Source: Enoplosus armatus (Eukaryota; Chordata; Actinopteri; Centrarchiformes; Enoplosidae). Taken from it: 64,000 bases of DNA. The stretch is taken from assembly GCF_043641665.1 (NCBI RefSeq), contig NC_092180.1:4712391-4776390 (forward strand), read 5' to 3'. The notes beneath the pieces are model-generated. The model had not been told where the DNA came from. It ran no database searches and saw nothing but the letters and a program-made list of their open reading frames with translations. The position numbers and the translations under genes are program-made. Positions 25,351 to 37,385 of this stretch are shown here, in pieces; the first letter of the stretch is position 1; each line of letters begins with the position of its first letter.

Positions 25351-27280
25351 ATTTGATATATCCTCACACTGTGCTTTCTGTGTGTGATGTCACTCCTTGC
25401 CATCAGTGTCCAGAGGATGCGTTTCCAATTCAGAGTCAATCAGGGAGAAAATGAAAATCTCACTGGGCTGTATTATTTATACACAGAGAGGCTGCTTTCT
25501 TCATGCTGTGATCAGCAGCCTGCCCTCATTATGCACACGCTTAAACACACACACACACACACACACGCACACACCAAGACAAACTCACACATATTTTGCA
25601 TTCACATGCTTTTGGATATATTGTATGACAGACACTCCTACTTATACTCCTACCATAGTCTATTCCTACCATATACAGTATGTATAATTTAGAAAGCAGA
25701 CAAAGATCCTGGTGTACTCAGTTAAGAACTGGACTCCCCCCCCCAGGCCACAGTCGAAGGCAGACATATTGTGAAGGTATTACTTAAAAGCATTGTTTGT
25801 GTTTTCTGTGATCTGAGGAGGAGGTTTGTGTTTTTGCAAGATTTATAGAAGGAGCATGCAAGTTAAGCGAGAGTAACCTGAGTAAACTGAAAAAGTCCAC
25901 CTACGTTTAATGTTAATATCATCCAAATGGCCGATAAAAGCAAAATCTGAAGAAGAAACATTATACACGAATTTCTCTGGTATGATGTAGTAACCTTCTC
26001 AAGTCTTATGAGGTGAATGTAGTCAGGTTTGTGGTGCTCTGGATGAGCCGCAGATTTAGGATGTTTCTGGAACATAAAACCAAAACTATCTGCATGGCTA
26101 GAGTGCATAACTGGCTGCACCGACCCTTTAAAGGAAGTCTTTCACTCTGTTTATTCAGCTGCTGGACATGCATCTTTGTTTACTGCCTTCCTTGAAGCTT
26201 GAAGTTTTTGACAAATGGCATATTAAACTGGTCGATAACAGACCAACTAATTTGTGTCCTTAGCAAGTAAAAACCGTATTTAGTGAGCACCACTGGATAT
26301 TATAAAGTTTTGTGAAAAGTTACCTGAACTGGCACTTTCACCCACTGTGAGGTGAATCGTTACAGCAATTAATTTAATGGATCTGTGTTTCCGCCACATC
26401 AACTGGGGATTAAAGAACAAAGGGAGGAATAAAAGAAAATGGGTGAACAGTGCTGAGTTTAGAGGACGACATGTCACGGCAGCAGGGTCTTAAATTCTGA
26501 CGAGGAGCAGCATGTGACAGGGACCATCTCCCTGACACTAGAGAGGTTTAATCATCTCTCATGGTTTCACACATCATCGCTCCTCGCTCCAGATTAGATA
26601 AATCACTCCTTTTAATAAAGCCTTTCTGGGAGTTTGCAGACTCTCAGAGGAAATCGTGATCTACGGTGTCTCAGACTGTGGTAATGTCAAATATCTACAT
26701 AAGTCCCTTACCAATAATACACTGGTATATTACCATGTTGGTCACCGAAGGTCACACCACTGATGCTTGTCACTATTTTCTCCTAAAATGAAGCTGGAGG
26801 TATGAGACAACTCTGGCAGCTCAGTGGCCTCAGATGGTCTGAAGTCATCAGCCCCATCTGCTGTACCTTTAGGCAAAGCCACGGGCACAGCCAACAGTTC
26901 AGGCAGTTATTGTAGCGGATGAGGCGAGATAATACAAGATCCTGTCAAGTGCTTCCAAACGAAGGTCTTGTTTAAGTTCAAATAATTTGCATTCAGACTT
27001 TTTCTCCCCTGGATATATTGCTAGCACAGCTAACTAAGGCCATATGGATAAATATGAGAAGTATTCCCTGCTTTTCAGATTGCTTTTTAAATGTTCACTG
27101 TCCACATTAAAACACCAAAATGAAAATAGCAAGTGCCACTTAGCAATGAAATTCAAGTAGAGCAAACATAATCAAATAATAGAAAGGGTATCTCATGTCA
27201 CCATGGCCCTTCTGTCATCTCCATCCCACTCTGTCTCTCTCTAATGGACACAAAAAGAAATCCTGCTATTGAGTTACAGT
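25351..27280. other. Intergenic, no gene seen
   Basis: Short (CA)n near 25546-25565. The segment 26071-26138 ends 'accgaccctttaaag' and shares about 24 of 30 bases with 53301-53330, so it is probably a repeat fragment. No exon recognised. Confidence 0.5.
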
Positions 27281-27284
27281 CCAT

Positions 27285-27690
27285 TCATCCATCTGTTGAT
27301 TTTTTGCCGCTTATCAGAGTCCTGATAGTGGTGGCAGAAGGTTCAGCAAAGTAGCCCAGATGTCCTTAATTGATGTTACAACCTCCAGTCCTCCTACATA
27401 ATCCCAGTGTGTTTTGGTTCTGCCCCAGGGTCTCCTACTAGTGGCCTGGAATACCTCAGGGAGACGTCCAGGAGGCATGATCAGATGCTCACACCACCTC
27501 ACTCAGGTCCACCAGTGCGGATGAGCAGCAGGTCTTCCCCTAGCTCATCGTTCTATCCCTAAGGGTGAGGAAGGAAACTCATTTTGTCTTCTTGTGTTTT
27601 CAATTTCACCCCCTTAGTTGCTACCCAGAGCTTGTGGCCCCAGATGAGGACAAGAATGTTGATTGGTAAATTGAGACAAAGCTTTCAATT
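27285..27690 (-). pseudogene. Non-LTR retrotransposon ORF2 C-terminal remnant
   Basis: The minus strand 27502-27314 reads LIMPPGRLPEVFQA ... WATLLNLLPP, a degraded form of the C-terminal tail of a common fish LINE (intact copies read MPPGRLP-EVF ... WASLL-LLPPRP). Homology continues upstream on the minus strand to about 27690 ('ctggggccacaagctc'), then is lost. Frameshifts and missing residues mark it as dead. The exact clade (Rex-type or other) is not determined. Confidence 0.7.
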
Positions 27691-30600
27691 GACAAACACA
27701 ATCTGGTGCAACACATCCATCAGTGTAGCCTGGCATCACCAAACGGATTCAATTTCCAAGGAGGCGTTGTCAACAGGAGCAGATCAAAATGCCTCTGGAC
27801 GCAATCGGATAGGCCTACAACCAATCAGAGCAACGGAAAGTGTGACTCAGCGCTGAGGGTCCTGTCGGAAGTACGGCAAACACATCTTTCTTATCAACAA
27901 GTGCAGCTGTTCTTCTTTTAGAGAAAATATACCGTCCAGTTCACTTAACACTATATACCGTGATAGCGGATTCAACATAACGATCCACATCAGCGGCAGC
28001 CATCTTGTTTGCTTGTTTACAAAAATGCCTCAACAGCTCTCTTTGTGAAAGTAATTTATTCAAAAGAGCTTCAGAACAAGAACAGCTGAGCTTCCTGTGA
28101 GCCAAGTTTACTCTCTGAAGTAACTTTTGGTCTGGATAATATTCTTCCTCTTTAGGTTTGGAAAGGGGATTAGTCCTTCCAAGTTCAAGTGAAGTCAAAA
28201 TAAAGTTTTACTCTTTACCGAAAGACAACTGGAAACAACCGCAGATAAACACCCTGATGAAGGCAAAACAGATGAAAACATTTCCTGAAAGAAGCATGGT
28301 GTCCTGGAGAAGAGTTGTGATACCTGTTTAATTTTTTAAGGACTGTGGGTGCGTTTTCAAAGTTAGAAATTCTTGTTTTTCTCTCAACACAAGTACACAG
28401 ATTCTTTAGTTGAAGCAACAGCTCAGTACACCTACCCTTCTTAGAATAGGTCATTTATTTATCCTTGCTAAAGCGAAAGTGCCATTTTTGATCAATATAC
28501 TACAGGTACCAGTAATTACGTTAATACACAGCTATTTCTTAAAAACGCCAGTGTTTGATCGTTCAGCCAGCTCTCTCCACTCGCTTCCAGCTGTGAAGGA
28601 CCAAAATACCGTCACTTTGTCTACAAGCTCCATTCATTTAACCTTGGTGAGACGGTATGGCAAGGAAGCAAGGTGTGCAGCTAATCATGTCCAACACATA
28701 CGAATGCATTCTGTCTGAGGGGAGGGGTTCGACAAGATGAAGGGGAGCATGACAACTGAGGCACTGTGGCAGCGTGGGAGCTGGTGAGATAGTGAGAATA
28801 TTTCACAGGTTTTATCATTGGTAGACGTGGAAGAGATGATAGATGAGACACTGTGGGCTACTCACACCAAATATGTTACAGTATCCTTATTCTCTCTGGG
28901 GCGATCAAGATAAACAAAACTCCTCATGCTCAACTGTAATTCCATGCTAATTAATTGAGCTTCCAGGGCCTCAGTGGGGCAAGTAAAATGTTGATTTTAA
29001 TTAAGAGCTGTAGCTGCAAGGTTTCTCTGGTACTCCAATTGTTTGGACTATTCATTCCTTATTTCATTAAAAAAAAATGCCATTCTGACCGCTAAACAGG
29101 GTTTTATAAAGGCCCAAATGCAGAAAAGTTCACCTGCATATGTAGTTAATGCCATGTAAGGTCCTGTTTCTCTGAGAAGAAGTTTCTCTTTTTTAAGGAT
29201 TTTAGGAAAATAAGATATTGATATTGTCAATACCATGCAACATGACAGAGAAGTCCAGGGCCCCAGAGTGCCCATAGAGAGAAAAAACAATAATTAATTC
29301 CCACCTTTTGATTAATTTGGGTGCATGCGATAAGAGTATATTGGGCGTACAGAGAGCCAGAGAGGGAAACGTTCATTCTGAAAAAAAAAAAAACAAGAGT
29401 TAACAGTTTGTGTCAAGCATGGAGGCTGTGTTATGTGTAGCTCTGGTTGTGTCTGTGTGTTTCTTGTGGTTGGTTTGTAAAACAAACAGCCAGCGGGGTT
29501 GCTGATACAGATTGTGAGCTGTAGTTTACCCAGTAAACACATCGCCCTCTTCGGCTGTCCACCCGGCCTGCTGCTGCTGCTGCTGTTCTCGGGGCCACTC
29601 CTCCTCCGAAGCCGTGATAAGAAACATTAATTCTGAAGGACTATGAGTTGACAGTTTGAGTTAAGCATAGAGGTTGTATGAGGCTATGTGTAGCTCTGAT
29701 TGTGTCTATGTTTGTATGTAAAACAAAATTTTTATATACAATTTAAGATGCTTTTTATATATATAAAATATTATCCTATATATATATTGTGGTTGCAGCT
29801 TGTTTCACTGCCCCCAAGTAGCCAAAAAAAAAAAAAATCAATGAATGCAGGTTTAATAATTAACATCATTTGACAATCATATTGCATGAGTGGAATATCT
29901 TGACTAATTAATTGTCCAACTACATTAAGAGAAAAAAGAAACCTCAGGACTTGCTGAACTTGGTGAAGGAGGAGGAGAAACTGAGCCGTGGCCCGCAGCC
30001 AACACCTGACTGTCTGTATGGATGAAGGTGATGCTTCTTCCTCTGTCCGAGATGCAGATGAAAGAAGGGTTGAGCCGTTCAGACAGCTCAACAGGGAAAA
30101 GTGTTACCTTCAAGTTAACTGTCCCAGCTATCACAGCCGTCAGCTGTCATAATTATCACAGAGGCATTGAACTGATTGCCGTAAGTTGATACAAGGTTAT
30201 CTTCGTGACAGAGTTTCAAACAATCAAGCCGGGGGCCGGCCCACGCACGTTTGGGGGCCCTAGTTTGCCCTCTCTCTCAATCCCCAACCTCCCTCACTCC
30301 CCTGATGTTTCAGCAAGTCTAAAGAGGAAAATTCTTCACAAAATATTCAGATTTTTGAGACTCACCTCTTGTTGTTCTCTCCACGTTCATAGCTTGCGTC
30401 TTTGCAGGGGATGGCAGCTCGGATTCAGTGGCAGTGACTACTTTTCCATTATCCATCCATTTGCTCAGTGTGATCCAAACACTCCACATTTTGCCAAAAT
30501 CAGACTAAATATATGACATTCTACAGATGACAGTGTCATATTACCTCTCCATATAAAGGGTTAGTTAAGGGTGAGGTTAAGGTTAAGGTTGTGGTCACGT

Positions 30601-31245
30601 TGAAATGAGAGAACTTCCCTCATTCAAGTTATTTTTTTCATGCATGAACACAAACAGGATAAACAGATAACAACCAATGAAGAATCTTAATCATGATGAC
30701 AACAGAATATTAAGGAAATTTGGCAGTAAGAGTGTATTATCTTGTGAAACAATTCCAACTTGTTATGAAAATAAAATGGCAATTTTGAAAAAAGACTATT
30801 ATCTGTTTGCTACAAAGGCTGGTTATATTAGACAGAATGCTCTGCACGTGAGTTTAGCATGCAGGAGTAGGAAGTGTTCTCTATCTGTATCTGTGTGATC
30901 ACCGTATCTTCTGAGCCCAGCTGCTGGCCCAGCACTCCCGCTGTTAAAAGCAAGCTATTTTTTCTCAAGAACCACATGTACTGTAATGCTCTGCCACAAG
31001 TGTTAATATCCAAACAGCCAGAGTATATAAATAATAACACCACAGCTATTTGTCAACGTCAATGTAAAAGGCCATGCTATCATCCTGTCAGAAGACGAGT
31101 AATCCACACTACTAAAATTTCTTCCTGTATGCTAAACGTGAAGGTTACTGTAAATTGCCACAATTCAGTATGAATGTGACAGTTTTGAGGCACGCCAGCG
31201 GCTTCACCCTGCAGATTAATTTGTCCAAGTCTTTGATTTATGACC
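27691..31245. other. Intergenic, no gene seen
   Basis: Segment 27700-28020 resembles a fish interspersed repeat, but I cannot name it. Two diverged tandem copies lie at 29385-29480 and 29640-29725 (shared 'atgtgtagctct', 'tgtaaaacaaa'). A (CTG)n tract is at about 29571-29585. Block 28920-29040 is homeodomain-site rich (CTAATTAATTGAG, TTTTAATTAAG) and may be conserved non-coding DNA. Confidence 0.45.
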
Positions 31246-31249
31246 AAAG

Positions 31250-31410
31250 ACGTGCAAAACTAACAACATTCCCCATCAGCCTGAGCCTTTATATTAAGTG
31301 TTAATTAGCTAGTTTTAGCATGCTAACATGTTAAACAAAGATGGGACCATGGTAAACATTACCTGCTAAACATGTTAACATTGGCATTGAGAGCATGTTA
31401 GCATGATAAC
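31250..31410 (+). repeat. Fish 'tagcatgctaacatgtta' interspersed repeat
   Basis: The words 'tttagcatgctaacatgtta', 'ggtaaacattacctgctaaa' and 'gcatgttagcatgataacc' make up a very common teleost repeat. Related, shorter matches occur at 60415-60490 inside lrp4. Confidence 0.6.
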
Positions 31411-33430
31411 CACTACCACGTTTACATTTACTTCACAGCGACTGCTAAGGACCAAATACTCTCAACCTCAACTTTCAATTATCAATCAATTTTACATTTT
31501 TCCCCCTTTCTTTTTTAGTTTTACAATAAGCATTACCACGTCACAGAGATGCAGTGTGCTAGTTCATAGCTCAGCCTATTCTTTTCTCAAATTGCTTTTA
31601 GTAAGGAGTCACACTGAAGACTGTATAACTACTTTTCCTCATAAACTGAAAAAGAAAATCCAGCAGTTTTGACTGAGCCCTCAGACAGTCTAACTGAAAC
31701 CAGCGATGGCTCCACATCTGTCTCACTGCTGTGTTCCTGAACAGACTGAGCCAGACAGGTTGACAGGAACAAAATATCTGACAGAAACTGTACAGACAGC
31801 CAGAGAGAGTGACATGAGGGTGGAGGCAGAGAAACAGAACTACTTCCAGTCCAAGAAAGGGATCAACAGACACACTACAGCTGAAAATGACTGTTGGCGT
31901 GTCATGTTTCATAGTCGTACGGGGCTGGATGTTTGTCAGAGCACTCATTATGGAGCTACAGGGAGGGGTATAGCCTGTAGATGATAACGCTTTTCACTTG
32001 CAATTAATCACAACTACCCGGAAGTGGACAAAACATGCTTTGAATTGTGTTCAATGTGCAGCTTTCTTGAATGCGTGTTTGTTGTTTATATGCATACTTC
32101 CTTCACATTTTTTAGAGTCACATGACACGTGAGTGGACCTGGACGTGTATTGCTGCAAGAGGTCACCACAGGCAGCCAAAACCAAAAACCAAAAGCCAGC
32201 ATCTAGTCAACTATTTTGGGGCATCAGACCTGTCTGGGAAGAACCAATGATTAACCTCCATCCAGTGAATATCCATATAGGGGTGTTATAATTTACAATA
32301 CATAAATGTGGACGGACAGATGATGTTTCAGGCACCACTGAGCCGATTTTTACAAAACATGGAGAATGTAGTGGACAACACCTGTCAGCACTAACTGTCT
32401 TTAAGGAAGCATTAGTTGTAGGCCACACCGCGACTCACTGCCCTCATGCAAGGGACAGTTTCTGAATTTGCTCTTTCACAGTAGAGCCTCTTCTGAATGT
32501 ATTTATTTGAATGTGCGAGGAACAGGAATTGCCTCTGTGCAGTTTATGGCGCTTGCACAAGTGCTGCTCCTCATTGCAGTAATGTTTGTGTTGATGATGA
32601 TTATGGAGTTTGTAATTATGGTGATGGTTACAAATTATATTGCCTCTCAAAACCACAGTATAAAGGGCAACATATGCTGACTACAACATCCACGCCTATT
32701 GTACAGAATGTAAATATGACGGTGTTGGATTTGCCGGAAGGCACATTTGAAGCTGCTAGGCTAGCCGTCCCCATCTGTCTCTTGTCTTTCTGCTAAGCTA
32801 GGCTAAACACCTCACAAGCTATCTCTGTGCTGTGGACAGAAATTAAATTCATATTGATTTTCTTATTTCCTTATAAGTATTCCTTTAAATGGCAAATAAT
32901 TAATCTGCCTAGTCATAAAGATCCTTAAGGTAGATTCCATGCTAGTTGAGGAACCTGCACAAATCTGATTGCAATTTATTAACAAAAGGGAAATACAAAG
33001 CAATATCCTGTACCTATCTCAAAGCCAACAACTGCAAAAGTAGGCAATATATTTTATACAATTCTATTCACATGTTAACTCTAAAAGGCACTTGTACAGG
33101 TTATGAAGAGAGTTCACTTTCAGTTCACTTTCTCTCTCATAATTTATTTCACCGTGAAGCTGGATTGAGAAATGAAACTGCAGACGTATAGCCGAGAAAA
33201 GACATTCCTCTGTCTCTTTACACAGAGCGGCAAAGTAGAAGCCTGTGTTAATTTTTCTTTGAAGGCTCAGTCACTTCATGAAAAGGGGTTCGTTTTTTTT
33301 TCCTGACACATCAGCTAAAATGTGCGGGGAAATGTTAAATCTTTAGTATGCTTAGTAGTTAAGTTAAAAAGTAGTGCCACTACTTTGTTCAATTGTCCAG
33401 ATTTATTTATCATTTTAATATTTAAGATAT

Positions 33431-33545
33431 TTCTTTTTTGCCTTTATTAGATAGTGACAGCTTAAGAGAGGCAGGAAAGGCAGGCGGGAAAGAGAGGGGG
33501 GGGGGGGGGGGGTTGGGTGGTGACATGCAGAGGAGTCAAACTGCG
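33431..33545 (+). repeat. SINE-like fish repeat, copy 1
   Basis: The sequence runs 'ttgcctttattagatagtga', 'aagagaggcaggaaagg', a G17 run, then 'tggtgacatgcag'. It shares this order of words with 35634-35725. The end with the degraded tRNA-like B box is poorly preserved here. Confidence 0.55.
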
Positions 33546-35633
33546 TTGACGCGCCACTCTGATGTTGGATCATGGGAGAGTCACAAGAGACATATTTATC
33601 ATTTTCATCATCATACGACAAAATCTGCTTCTTTGTTATTACCAGGAGATACTGTAAAACATATGTAGATCTGTATGAATGAAACAGGGCTGTCTGACTT
33701 CGACTCAAGCGCAGGAGAGCAGAACCGCAGTCTTATCTTTTAATCTCTGTAAGGCGCCTGCATCATTAAAATCAGCAGTGATCCTCCCTGTAAGAAAGAA
33801 GTGCATTATTTATTATCTATTGCAACAAACGCATTATTTGCAATCTTCAGGTATCCACATAATTTGGCTTTGTAGTGTACTTAATTTTGTTAGTGCAAAA
33901 CAATGGTGAGTCTTTCCTCTAACGGTGAAAGGGATGTTATTTTTAACTTCCCTCATATCAGAATGATGTAGTGTAGCCCCCTGCCATGTCTTGCGGTTGC
34001 ATATTTTTGTTTATATGAGCGCCGTACAACAATTGCCTCGCAACTGTTTATGTGGCAACAATTTATTGAATTTTGCATCCGAGGGCAGACTATATAACTC
34101 TCTACATGACATCTGAGTAAATTGTAAATATGTGTTATTGCCGCCTAACTCGTCCTTATCTCTCTCAGTACACTTCAAATCTTCTTTGAGGGCCCGGCAT
34201 CTCGAGCTGGAGAGCCCAGCGAGCTTCTCATTGACAGTCAGGGCAGCTGCGCCTGAGCACATCTCTCCGCCAAGCTCAGCAATGCAGCCCAGATGGCATC
34301 AAATATACTGCTTAAAGTCATCATTCACTTTAATGTTGCAGCTCCTGGCCGGGGGAAGGCTGCCGCTCTCCTTCTTTCTGTCTGTCTCTGGATACTAAAA
34401 AGTTACCTGTGTCCCCCCGCTGACTCGCAACAGCCTGCTCTGTATTCTTGACCGAAGGTGAAGGGCAAGAACGCTCCCCTCTCACCTCCACATTGAACAA
34501 AGAAGAGTAGACTTTATACCAGGCAATTCTGTAAATTATTATCCCGCTATACAGTCAGCAGAAATAACAATGTACCCACCAAGAGCTGTCATGCTGCTTT
34601 TAGAGTCTCACAATGGCTGTTTTTAGAGAAAAATGCTCCAAACTTTTTCCTTTGTCTGAACACAGTACTTACTCCATCTTTTATTCTGCAGTCTTGTGAG
34701 ATTTCTGCTTCCATGCCGCTGATACCTTTAGAAAAATTGATATATTATCGTAAAGTAAAATACTTCAACTTGATTTGACTTTTGTCCTCACATCACTCCT
34801 TTTGTTCAGGAAAAACACAGTGTGCACTTTCTTACAGTGCCTTGTGAGAGGTATAGCTGCCCTACGAAGGTGTGATATTAGCAACATGGGTGACTCAGAG
34901 AGATAATCCTCTCTATGAAGTGATGATTCATCTGGATGTGGGGGCTTAAAGAAGAGAGAGGGGGCTGGAGGGTCCCCACAGGATTTTAAACAAGATGTGA
35001 GAAGAGAAACCAAACACACCAGCAATTTGACTTCACCACTTTCTAATCACTCACTGTCTGCACCTGCAAACTCCAAATGAAAGAAAGCAATTGAACCAAG
35101 AGATGAATCTAAAATGAAATCCTTTGTAGAATATCCGTTTAGCACTCGGGAATATTAATATCCCATCTGGGAGGAAATTCACACCTCACATAAGTTCCTG
35201 TTACTTTACGTCATCAAAAATAGTGTGACTGTCCACCTGTGTCCTTGATTGTAAGTTGTTCTTCCCTCTAACCAGTCGATGTGTCTGAAAAATATAGTTT
35301 TAGGTTGTATTTGATTGTACTGAACAGTTTCATCCTGTCTGATAAATTAACACTGAGGCCATGACAGTGACCTCCTTGATATTTCTAATGCAGGCAAATC
35401 TATTTCAATTACCCCGGTCCATGACTTTTCCTGAGGTTCACTATTATCCAATCTAGTTTAAACGCTGTGCAATAATGGACAAAAGAGAAGCCCAAATATA
35501 AAATTCTCCCCTGGAACATGATTATTATAATTTATGGATCACGCCTTAGGCCTAATTCCAAAAAGTTAAGGCTGCTCAAATCAATATTTTTGTATTATCA
35601 CTGAACCAGATTACTACATTCAGTGAAAGCTTT

Positions 35634-35725
35634 TTGCCTTTAATTGACAGAGAGGATAGGTGGGAGATAGAGAGGGGGGGTGACATGCAGCAAAGGGCCC
35701 CAGGCTGGAATCGAGCCCCTGCAGT
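35634..35725 (+). repeat. SINE-like fish repeat, copy 2
   Basis: The words 'ttgcctttaattgacagaga', 'gggtgacatgcagcaaaggg' and 'ctggaatcgagcccctgcag' appear in order. The last is a degraded RNA polymerase III B box (GGTTCGANNCC type). Same family as 33431-33545. Confidence 0.6.
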
Positions 35726-37164
35726 GAGTGTTTTTAGTGTCTTTCAGCTCATCTTTTAGGTTTTATGGGCTGCAACTTAACCGTTTTGATTCACTCTCAC
35801 CATACAAATACAGCAGGCAGCTGTTTTCTTCACACTACGTGCTCAGCACCAAACAGCAGACAGACAAAAGTTTGCAAGGAAGTGAACAAAGTGGAGCATT
35901 TATAGCAACTAAAAGAGACTAAAGAGTCAGATCTTTCCACTGATTGATGGCTGCATCATGACAGTGCACCCGCATGGCTTGACTTCCCAATGTAGAGCTA
36001 CGGGAAATCCCCAAACACAAGATATTAGCCAGGGTTTTTATTACATTTGAACAAAATAAGGCACATTATTTATGCTCAGCCAAAGTAAATTTCATTTTCT
36101 CCACTTAGTAGAGTGCAGTCAGTATATCGTCAGTTAATCTAATAAATTGGTGATTTATAGGCAATATTACATCCCTTTAAGCCTTCCCTTCCATGCCACC
36201 CCCAGTCTTCACTGGCTCTCCAAAACAAAAGCAGTGGGTTTCACTACTCATGACTTGTACATTTTACCAGAAACCAACAGATGATATGACATGCGCTGAG
36301 TGAACCGCATTCATTGGAATCGATGCAATGCTATCTTGAAAGACTGCATCAGGTTGTCTTGATAAATCTGTGGTAAAGACAAGTTCTCTGGTGCACAGAG
36401 CCGTGTGTGTTTGACATTTTTAATTGTTAATAATCAGTAGAACATGGGTAGTAGTCAGGTCGCCTACTGATGACACAATGAAAGTGTCTCAAGAGAATAT
36501 GGGGAAATCATGTCATCATGCAGGTGACATTGAAGTGTCAGTTGCAAGATGACTCAGCTGAGGGCTCCCACTGCTGCTGTTTGTGTCAGGACTCACCTTG
36601 AGACAGCAAGGACAAAACAACTGGGTGAGGACAGAAAGCAGAGCAGTGAGTCAGAGAAGGAACTAAACCAAGAGACCATGTTGGAAAGTCAGATAAGCGT
36701 CACAACAGGACTGTGATGCAGCAGCGGGGGAATTTGACCATTTAACACAGTGTGTCCCTGCATGGTGTCCTGCTGTGTGTCAGGATAGAGGTTTGATCCG
36801 GTGCAGTGATTGGGGACGAGGAGAAGGAGGGGCAGTTGGTGGAAAAAGTCTGTAATGGTCAGAGAAGACCAGACAATACAACTACCTTCCCTTGAATAAC
36901 CTTTCATCCCCTTCAGTACTCATTAATGGCCACCCACAAACAGCTTAGCTGAATCCAACAGTGCTACTGACTTTCACTGAATATTATTCTACATCTGAGG
37001 CTTGCGATGATAATCAAGGACACCAGTCACTTAACATCGTGGGTGATCATCTGAGATACAGACAAATTAAAGGAAAAACCTGAATAAAAGAGTGGAGAAA
37101 CACATCAAATATCACCAGGGCTCACTGAATGGTTTTGCGAGTATGAAAATGATGTGAATAAAAT

Positions 37165-37245
37165 GCTACAGCCTTTCCAGTCACCAGATCGCAACCCAGT
37201 TGAACACCTATGGAAGACAATGCTTCAAATCCATTTAGTGATATC
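37165..37245 (+). pseudogene. Tc1/mariner-type transposase remnant
   Basis: The plus frame from 37172 reads PFQSPDRNPVEHLWKT, the DDE-domain signature SPDxNPxEHLW of Tc1/mariner transposases. No open frame of useful length surrounds it and no inverted repeats were found nearby, so this is a relic. Confidence 0.6.
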
Positions 37246-37249
37246 ATGA

Positions 37250-37385
37250 TTGTCGCCGATGCTGCATGTCCTTTTGTTATGTCTGGCTATGTTCGTTTTT
37301 TCTTTCTATCTGCTGGTCTCTCTTGCAAAAGAGATCTTGATCTCGATGATATTACCTGATTAAATAAAGGTGGTTTACATAAGTG
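37250..37385 (+). mobile_element. LINE 3' terminus fragment
   Basis: The words 'gctggtctctcttgcaaaag', 'agatcttgatctcgatgata' and the end 'gattaaataaaggtgg' match the well-known 3' end of a fish non-LTR retrotransposon, which finishes with a TTAAATAAAGG poly(A) signal. It directly follows the transposase relic, so the two may be nested insertions. Confidence 0.6.

Larger units (their letters stand above)
31411..37059. other. Intergenic, no gene seen
   Basis: Two SINE-like copies (33431-33545, 35634-35725) and a G17 run (33496-33512). A cysteine-rich open frame at 32497-32796 is noted in findings but not called. Block 34130-34340 is repeat-free and moderately GC-rich, so it is a candidate conserved element. 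Otherwise nothing recognised. Confidence 0.5.

Noticed and set aside
27584..27921. Plus-strand frames of 70-90 codons
   Set aside because: Antisense to the LINE remnant and the adjoining repeat-like segment.
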